From the NCBI GenBank assembly GCA_041664945.1, contig JBAYJY010000133.1:1-12269 (forward strand): a stretch of DNA of 12,269 bases, given 5' to 3'. The translations under genes were made by a program, and so were the position numbers. This document shows, piece after piece, positions 7,501-12,269 of this stretch. Origin of the DNA: JBAYJY01 sp041664945 (GTDB taxonomy: Bacteria; UBP15; UBA6099). Position 1 is the stretch's first letter. Each line of letters starts with the position of its first letter. Under the pieces are notes generated by a model. That model saw only the letters and a list, made by a program, of their open reading frames with translations, searched no databases and was not told the origin of the DNA.

Positions 7501-8786
7501 TCGATAATTCTGAACGCTTTAACCGGTTTGGAGAACTCAACCGTTGTCTCGACCGGTTCGCTTCTTAACCAGTTGAGCGAGTTGAATATTACTATCGGAA
7601 CGACCGCTCCGTTTTTAGGCGCTGTTTTCGCCGTGTTGATTCGCTTTGCAATTCCCGCGAGAGAAACATCGAGGCTGTTTTTCGCGATAACCAGAGCCTC
7701 GCGCCACCCGGTCAGCAGATCGAGATTCACGTTTTCGTTGTCTGTGCCGGTCAGGCCGTCGTGGTGTTCGCCGAAAAACAGCAGGCGCCACGCTCTATCA
7801 AATTCGAGCCACGGATATGCCGCGCCGGACAATATGCTGTTGATCGTTCCGAACTTTTCAGCGTCAACCAAAAGATTTTCGCCCATCCTGTTTGCCAGTT
7901 TCGTGTCGATCCGGCTCGTATAACAGCCGTTGAAAATCGGATTCTGGTCCCGGCTGATCTCCGGCGCCGGTTTTCCCATTTCCTTCAAATCGTTCTCGAC
8001 CGCCTGAAAAAACTCGATATGAGTCGCCGAGATTATTGACGAATTCCCCTTTTTGCCGAGACGCTGCCCTATCGAGCGGTCCGGTTCTTCGAAATCGCCG
8101 CCGGATATGAACATCGCGTTGTTCGTCAGCCCGTAATACTTCGGATCATTTGAGAAGAAAGAAGCTCTCGAAGCGCTGTTCACATAAGTCGCCTGTTTCG
8201 TGAGAATTGAAGATCCGTCTGGGCTCAGCCAGTTGAACTCCGTCAACTCCGGCAGGGTTCCTCTCGAAAAAACCGCGTATTTATGTCCTGTTCCGAGCAG
8301 AATCTGCGGCAACTGCTCCGCGTGCCCGAAGACATCGTGCTGTGTCGCCGTCAAAACCTCCGCCCCGTATTGAGACTCCTTGAAAAGTTTGCCGTATGCA
8401 AAATTGCGTATCAGCGCTTCACCGCCCGTTTCCGATTCGTCAGGTTCGTTATATCCGCTTGTGAATTCCAGTCGGCCCTCGCGCGCCAGATTCAATATAA
8501 GCGCCCGCTTCATGGGAAACGCGTCCCAATATGGTTTCAAATAATCTATTTCCTGAAGCATGAACTTGAATTTCGGCTCTATTTCAGCGTATTCGAGTTG
8601 CTCGTTCACAACCGCGAATGCGCGCAACGTCTCTCCAGCTTGCGTGTTGGTCCAGACGGGGTCATAATGCGAATGCTGGTTTATGAACGCCTTCCGTTTC
8701 ACTGACGGTTCGGCTTTTACGCTGATTAAAGACGAAACTAAAATGAACTCTATTAGAACTCCAACGATGCAAATCCATTTTTTCAT
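4515..8786 (-). CDS. Secreted GH38-family alpha-mannosidase, extra-long with C-terminal beta-sandwich modules
   Basis: The 1423-residue product carries a signal peptide (residues 1-25, cleavage near VKA-E) and a GH38 catalytic domain at about 30-370. GH38 enzymes are zinc-dependent retaining alpha-mannosidases. The expected zinc ligands are present: H40 and D42 in HSHYDPVW, the nucleophile D151 in QHDVFGH, and H342 in EHHDGLTGT. EPDESETGGEALIRNF (114-129) and NPIFNGCYTSR (282-292) are further family signatures, the latter typical of bacterial members. A helical linker and the large GH38 C-terminal beta-sandwich region follow to about 1045. After a Pro/Ala-rich linker (about 1053-1065) come three beta-rich segments: about 1072-1186; about 1187-1311, resembling a galactose-binding jelly roll (EVYINGNLVRKEKWG, then NLVAIKFM); and about 1312-1423, resembling an NEW3/Ig-like domain. 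The whole is several hundred residues longer than common GH38 proteins. The gene starts 35 bases after the DUF4091 stop. GH38 membership is firm; linkage specificity (alpha-1,2, -1,3 or -1,6) cannot be read from the sequence, and the C-terminal fold names are inferred. Confidence 0.92.
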   Translation of the reverse strand: MKKWICIVGVLIEFILVSSLISVKAEPSVKRKAFINQHSHYDPVWTNTQAGETLRAFAVVNEQLEYAEIEPKFKFMLQEIDYLKPYWDAFPMKRALILNLAREGRLEFTSGYNEPDESETGGEALIRNFAYGKLFKESQYGAEVLTATQHDVFGHAEQLPQILLGTGHKYAVFSRGTLPELTEFNWLSPDGSSILTKQATYVNSASRASFFSNDPKYYGLTNNAMFISGGDFEEPDRSIGQRLGKKGNSSIISATHIEFFQAVENDLKEMGKPAPEISRDQNPIFNGCYTSRIDTKLANRMGENLLVDAEKFGTINSILSGAAYPWLEFDRAWRLLFFGEHHDGLTGTDNENVNLDLLTGWREALVIAKNSLDVSLAGIAKRINTAKTAPKNGAVVPIVIFNSLNWLRSEPVETTVEFSKPVKAFRIIDSDGKPVSFQLLSQASNASFKNARVLIEALIVPPVGYRVLYAVGDEKFPEGAIPSKAAGDTIDNSFYRIIVNPMRGGGIESIFAKKLNKEFINTKNGVGNEIYAIMEVTGSSPWSLNGNGNYWRSGIYPAKSVEVERGAVCDKIIVTNNPRREKIHRNSSEEDEVLPEIVSEIIIYKSNKRIDFRTFINGYKGKDFLYKVGFPANITNGAPVFNERFATITRDKSPSVFLSTNENGATPGREYPIYNWHGISPAASFTFEDAGGKVVSQFPLVNGELVAQMQNYEMVRAVNSLSGALARVGVTTTPASDKSPRAGESYGFRISLGYGMNNEYTNMLLAGIDAEKKAKFENEIVSDGVGFLFVENKESVSTSMDRRSIPILIIEGETKETLDNALENISALLRKRGEVVMAKSANATSFQNPMDGFGLALINNGNPGASVERDGTITLSLMRSSTGSPAGESYSSIWETENWNHRYRYALLPHKGKWSDAGSGVDRAGYGFNFPLIAIQTDIHTGELHANLDSFMDTGNADVIISSFKPAGYPAAEGIDDIAGGKEISLRFYNSGISETAGKVTLNFPVDKVEEADMLDRAVKTVENSGGIFPVAFSQFKINTYIVGLKSDKNFFEPAKPAPAAQAPPVNSRYWETNGNAAPEGMVPVSVIIEPNGYSDAGRTLNVRVTLAGNLKNRSVSGELKFDLPVGASIKGETKYKLAPSEIKTFDLRVEGLDPQRLRKNYISVCIAIDGREYEDVLTFSEWKMMEGDVGDGADPEASDSGWKTVPLARFWSAFDSNSETTWYRKKIFVPKGMSDVQMLFERPKDSEIEVYINGNLVRKEKWGLSYKPLIDKKLMKIGGENLVAIKFMRGKGDSPAWSSSFKGSEALFNKENARLISDSLNVKPGTKGVFKVEMTNPFEQEMKGEAILVSPIETWKEGGAYSLIDIGPRTQVFSVKPGGKTIVEFEANVPNDAMAGTHVAAVKLIYKGIATYTDTIKIIVDR

Positions 8787-8788
8787 TT

Positions 8789-8802
8789 CTCCAAAAGCCT
8801 CC
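8789..8802 (-). promoter_or_regulatory. Two tandem Shine-Dalgarno-like sites before the GH38 gene
   Basis: On the minus strand GGAGG (8802-8798) lies 11 bases before the ATG at 8786, and a second GGAG (8792-8789) lies only two bases before it. One spacing is slightly long and the other too short, so the upstream GGAGG is probably the working site. No other start codon nearby would preserve the signal peptide. Confidence 0.45.
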
Positions 8803-8821
8803 GTAAAAAACTCGCAAGAAT

Positions 8822-10687
8822 TTACTTCCTATATATAACGCGCTCAATTATTTTTGATTTTCCAGCGGCTGTCGCTACAACGGTTATCACATTCTTCCCT
8901 TTTTGGAGCGAGACTTCCGTTTTGAATGATTTGTCTATAACCTGCGCGGGTTGACCATTGACCGTCACCTTTGCGTCGTCTTCGACGAAGCCCTTTACTG
9001 TCGCCGTCGCTGACGAGCCGAGCTTAAAGCCGTTGTCCACAGGAGTTGTGGCGACAAGCAGCAACGGCGATTCGAGAGTCGACGCGATCTCATTCATAAC
9101 TTTCTCGCGCTCGGAGTCGAAATCCCTGTAGTCCATGGAGACAAACTGAAGGTAAGGCGTGTTCCTGCCGCGCGGATTGCTCCGCCCTTCGGGCTTGATC
9201 AATGCATAAGCGTGTTCGAAAAGCCTGCCATCCGCGCTGTATTGCGCCGCGCCGCCGCCTATTCTCTTTGCCGCCTCAGTCAATTTCTCTTTGAGGACAT
9301 GCAACACTTCGTAATCTTCCATTCCTTCGCGAATCATTTTTACCCGTATAGACGCCACAGGCCCGTCGTATCCGACCTCCGAGCCGGGATACAACAAACT
9401 GCCGTCTCCGTTTCCGGCCGGGTACGTTTCAGTCTTCTTCCACGGATTGTCGTCAACCCTGCCCCATGATGTAGTCTGCCAGAAAAGAACGCCGGTCACT
9501 CCGTATAAGTAATTCATCCACGTGAGCGCTTTCGGAGATGTCGCCCCTTCGTCTATGAAATAATCAGTGCCTTCCCACTTCGGACCAATGCACGTGTACC
9601 ACCAGAACTCTTTCCCGCGCTTAACCTCTTCCCTTAATTCCTTCATCTTATTGATGTCGAGCGTAAAAATCAGCGCGGGGCACCAGATATCTATGCTCGC
9701 GTCCTTCAATGCAGTATTGCAACCTGTAGTTATCAGATATTTCAAATCGGGATCGAACTCACGAAGCCATTTGCCGATCCTGACAACTTCCGGCATCGTA
9801 TCGGTGGAAGGTTCGTCTCGTTCGTAATAAACCGCTTTGTTGATCCAACCCGTGCTTTTAAGCCGATCCACGATCTTCTGCATCTGTTCCTTATCCCACG
9901 AAAACGGAGCTCGAAGGAAATTCACGCGCGGGTCGTCGAGATACTTATGCGCTTCGTCGCTGAATAAATCCACCGGTATGCTGTACGGCGACAGCCTGTG
10001 CTCCACGAGAAACCAATAATATTTTTCTTTCATCAATTGCGCTTCAGGACTTCCATTAGTAAGCTTGTGCGCCGCGAGGACAGAGCCGTAGCCTATCCCG
10101 AAGGCTGTCCTAAGCGATGGAACAACCGGGACAGAAACATCTCTGACATCCAGAGTGATCGGCAGCGCGAAAGAAACTCCATCCGAAGCCGAGACCGTCA
10201 CAGTTGCATAATATAATCCGGGTTTGGCGGCTGCCGGAACGAATAGATCGACCCATACCGACCGCGTTTCGCCCGCCTTAATATCAAAATCATGATAGGG
10301 AGGCAGCGGGTCCGGCCAGACTTTCCGCGTCGCCGCTATCGAGGGCCTTTCAATGGTCACTGTCTCGACAAGATAGAGCGCCGCGTTTGCAGATGGAATC
10401 GTTCCGCCATCGCCTTTGAAGTCGCTGACTGTCACTTTGACGCCTTTCGTTTCTTTCGCGGCGTAAACGGCGGCCTGGAAGGGCTCGAATTCGTTCCGCG
10501 CCGAAAGCAGGCGAAAAGGCGGCTCTATTCCTGCAGGCGGCTTGTCGTCCGGAAATATCTTGAGCGTAGCAGAGGATAGCCAGGGCGTGATTGAGGCGTC
10601 TTTAGAGAAAGCCGGGGCCGCTGAAATGGCGGTCATAAAACAAACAGCGGTAAAAACAAAAATCAGAATGTAGACTTTGGTTTTCAT
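8822..10687 (-). CDS. Secreted DUF4091 / GH123-like glycoside hydrolase with C-terminal Ig-like domain
   Basis: The 621-residue protein has a signal peptide (residues 1 to about 23, cleavage near ISA-A or slightly later). Residues about 30-185 form a beta-sandwich like the N-terminal domain of GH123 proteins (SARNEFEPFQAAV at 62-74). Residues about 190-475 are a DUF4091/GH123-type TIM barrel: an adjacent acid pair D291-E292 in YYERDEPS, GVLFWQTTSWG at 399-409, then GNGDGSLLYPG (425-435) and SIRVKMIREGMEDYEVL (446-462), the family hallmark. Characterised GH123 enzymes are beta-N-acetylgalactosaminidases using an adjacent acidic pair in substrate-assisted catalysis, but most DUF4091 proteins are uncharacterised, so the substrate here is open. 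Residues about 545-621 look like a glucodextranase-B/Ig-like module (KVTVNGQ, GKNVITVVATAAG). The ATG at 10687 is chosen for its GGAG five bases upstream and clean signal peptide; an in-frame TTG at 10714 would overlap the symporter gene and add nine residues. It lies 23 bases after the symporter stop, suggesting tight co-expression. Confidence 0.87.
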   Translation of the reverse strand: MKTKVYILIFVFTAVCFMTAISAAPAFSKDASITPWLSSATLKIFPDDKPPAGIEPPFRLLSARNEFEPFQAAVYAAKETKGVKVTVSDFKGDGGTIPSANAALYLVETVTIERPSIAATRKVWPDPLPPYHDFDIKAGETRSVWVDLFVPAAAKPGLYYATVTVSASDGVSFALPITLDVRDVSVPVVPSLRTAFGIGYGSVLAAHKLTNGSPEAQLMKEKYYWFLVEHRLSPYSIPVDLFSDEAHKYLDDPRVNFLRAPFSWDKEQMQKIVDRLKSTGWINKAVYYERDEPSTDTMPEVVRIGKWLREFDPDLKYLITTGCNTALKDASIDIWCPALIFTLDINKMKELREEVKRGKEFWWYTCIGPKWEGTDYFIDEGATSPKALTWMNYLYGVTGVLFWQTTSWGRVDDNPWKKTETYPAGNGDGSLLYPGSEVGYDGPVASIRVKMIREGMEDYEVLHVLKEKLTEAAKRIGGGAAQYSADGRLFEHAYALIKPEGRSNPRGRNTPYLQFVSMDYRDFDSEREKVMNEIASTLESPLLLVATTPVDNGFKLGSSATATVKGFVEDDAKVTVNGQPAQVIDKSFKTEVSLQKGKNVITVVATAAGKSKIIERVIYRK

Positions 10688-10692
10688 TGCAT

Positions 10693-10696
10693 CTCC
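10693..10696 (-). promoter_or_regulatory. Ribosome binding site of the DUF4091 gene
   Basis: GGAG on the minus strand ends five bases before the ATG at 10687, inside the 23-base gap after the symporter stop codon. It supports this ATG over the in-frame TTG at 10714. Confidence 0.55.
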
Positions 10697-10710
10697 GATC
10701 CAACATGATT

Positions 10711-12269
10711 TCAATTCGCGTTTGCCTTATCCCAAAATACGATCAAAAATATTCCCGCGGCAACCGCGACAACTGACAGAACAATAGCAGGAGTAGTATT
10801 AGAATATATCCAGAAACCCGTTGCGAACAAGGCGCTGTATACGGCAATTGTGCCGATGAACATGCAAAGTATTCCAAGAGGAAGGTTGCTGGCTTTATGC
10901 TCGGATACGATAGGATCATTGTCTTTTTGAGCATCCTCAACGACTTTCTTCCAGCCTGGTCCGCCGGGATTTACAAGACGGCAGAAGTCGCGCATCTTTT
11001 TCGTCTCGGTCGGCTTAGTGATTATCGCAACAATAATCCACGACAAAGTTGTAATCGCGACGCCTATGCACAGGCTTTCCCAACTCTCTAATGGAATATC
11101 GGGGAACATCTTTGAATGAGCGAACTGAAAATAAACCGCGATTAAAAACGAAACAATCATCGCCGTAATTTCACAAGCGGCGTTAATTCGCCACCAGAAC
11201 CATCTTAAGATGAACAAGAGACCGGTTCCGGCGCCGATCGCCAGCAAAATCTGAAATCCCTGAAGAGCGTTGTTCAACATAAGCGCCATGATCGCGGCGC
11301 CGGCCATCATCAGAACCGTCGATATACGGCCGACTAAAACAAGTTTCTTCTCCGGCGCGTCGGGATTGATAAAACGTTTGTAAAAATCGTTGACCACATA
11401 CGAGGAACCCCAATTGAGATGCGTCGAAATCGTCGACATGTACGCGGATATAAGCGAAGCGATTACGATTCCCAAAATGCCGGTCGGCAGGAACGAAAGC
11501 ATCGCCGGATAAGCCAGATCATTTCTGACAATCTTCGGGTCCACATTCGGAAAAGCGGCATGAAGAGCCGCAAGGTCAGGGAACACAATCAAGGAACATA
11601 GCGCAACTATAATCCACGGCCACGGCCTCAGCGCATAGTGCATCACGTTGAAAAAGAGAGTCGCGCCCGTCGCATGGCGTTCATTTTTCGCGGCGAGCAT
11701 CCGCTGCACCATGTAGCCTCCGCCGCCCGGTTCAGCGCCCGGATACCACACGCTCCACCACTGAACGGCAATTGGAATTATGAACACGGATAATAAAAGT
11801 TCGACGCTCTGTTTCGTGCTCATGTCGAATGCCGGAAATATATTCAGCCTGCCAGCCACGTTTGGATGCGTGAGCAAATGATGCAGGCTGCCAACATCGG
11901 GATGATGCACGGCAATAACTGCAGCGACTATCGCGCCGGCCATTGCGATTAGGAATTGCACAAAATCCGTCAGCAGGATGCCGAACAATCCGCCGAGAGC
12001 GCTGTATATCGCCGTTACAATAGACGCTATAAGAATAGACTGCAAAGGCGACAGGTTCAGCATGACCCCGCCGATTTTTATCGCCGCAAGCGAGACCATC
12101 GCCATTATCATGATGTTGAAAAATATGCCCAAATACAGCGCCCGGAATCCGCGCAGAAAAGCCGCTGTTTTTCCGCTGTACCGTATTTCGTAAAACTCGA
12201 CGTCGGTCATAACATTCGATCGCCGCCAAAGTTTCGCGTATATGAATACCGTAAGCATGCCGGTCAGCA
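10711..12269 (-). CDS. Sodium:solute symporter, SSS family (5' end cut by the window)
   Basis: About 518 residues are visible, and the frame stays open past the first in-window ATG (12258) to the right edge (preceding residues LTG), so the true start is outside; SSS proteins usually have 50-100 more residues at the N-terminus. Numbering from the ATG at 12258, SSS signatures are clear: WRRSNVMTDVEFYEIRYSGK (11-30), YSALGGLFGILLTDFVQF (85-102), QWWSVWYPGAEPGGGGYMVQ (166-185) and SAYMSTISTHLNWGSSYVVN (271-290). The S275-T276 pair sits where the SGLT fold places a Na+-site Ser pair. About eleven or twelve hydrophobic segments are visible; a soluble loop (about 415-457) precedes the last two. It is an inner-membrane Na+-coupled importer. 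SSS members carry sugars, sialic acid, amino acids and other solutes, so the cargo is not readable; its position as first visible gene of a glycosidase operon suggests a mono- or oligosaccharide. Confidence 0.92.
   Translation of the reverse strand, partial: LTGMLTVFIYAKLWRRSNVMTDVEFYEIRYSGKTAAFLRGFRALYLGIFFNIMIMAMVSLAAIKIGGVMLNLSPLQSILIASIVTAIYSALGGLFGILLTDFVQFLIAMAGAIVAAVIAVHHPDVGSLHHLLTHPNVAGRLNIFPAFDMSTKQSVELLLSVFIIPIAVQWWSVWYPGAEPGGGGYMVQRMLAAKNERHATGATLFFNVMHYALRPWPWIIVALCSLIVFPDLAALHAAFPNVDPKIVRNDLAYPAMLSFLPTGILGIVIASLISAYMSTISTHLNWGSSYVVNDFYKRFINPDAPEKKLVLVGRISTVLMMAGAAIMALMLNNALQGFQILLAIGAGTGLLFILRWFWWRINAACEITAMIVSFLIAVYFQFAHSKMFPDIPLESWESLCIGVAITTLSWIIVAIITKPTETKKMRDFCRLVNPGGPGWKKVVEDAQKDNDPIVSEHKASNLPLGILCMFIGTIAVYSALFATGFWIYSNTTPAIVLSVVAVAAGIFLIVFWDKANAN

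Noticed and set aside
8787..8821. Possible terminator between the DUF4091 and GH38 genes
   Set aside because: The 35-base gap has ribosome-site sequence and a short T-run on the minus strand but no stem; read as an operon spacer.
10688..10714. In-frame TTG start overlapping the symporter stop for the DUF4091 gene
   Set aside because: Translational coupling is possible, but the ATG at 10687 has GGAG at good spacing and begins the signal peptide directly.

Overview
The window is a single co-directional block of five genes, all on the minus strand and separated by only 23, 35, 70 and 42 bases, so it reads as one operon transcribed from the right edge to the left edge. In transcription order it encodes: a sodium:solute symporter (5' end outside the window); a secreted DUF4091/GH123-like glycoside hydrolase; a very large secreted GH38-type alpha-mannosidase with extra C-terminal beta-sandwich modules; a secreted CocE/NonD-type serine hydrolase; and a secreted multidomain protein that I read as a glycosidase-like barrel followed by a glutamine-amidotransferase-like domain (3' end outside the window).

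Right part (about 8.8-12.3 kb): the symporter and the DUF4091 enzyme. Centre (about 4.5-8.8 kb): the 1423-residue GH38 protein with all four expected zinc-site residues. Left part (1-4.4 kb): the CocE-like hydrolase with an intact Ser-Asp-His triad and an unusual acidic, calcium-loop-like insert, then the unrecognised barrel protein, which is open to the window edge. No stretch longer than about 70 bases lacks a gene. I see no RNA gene, mobile element, CRISPR array, convincing terminator or integration signature.

Biologically this looks like a glycan-utilisation locus. Exported glycosidases, probably acting on alpha-mannosides and N-acetylhexosamine-type sugars, release sugars, a secreted esterase/amidase-type hydrolase may remove acyl or other decorations, and the Na+-coupled symporter takes up a product. 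That joint role is inferred from gene order and families. No SusC/SusD pair, TonB receptor or regulator lies in the window, so it is not a classical Bacteroidetes polysaccharide-utilisation locus as far as can be seen. Intermediate GC content, Shine-Dalgarno starts, signal peptides on four successive proteins and SSS + DUF4091 + GH38 clustering suggest a diderm heterotroph, perhaps of the PVC group (Lentisphaerae/Planctomycetes-like) or a neighbouring uncultured phylum. The taxonomic guess is weak.
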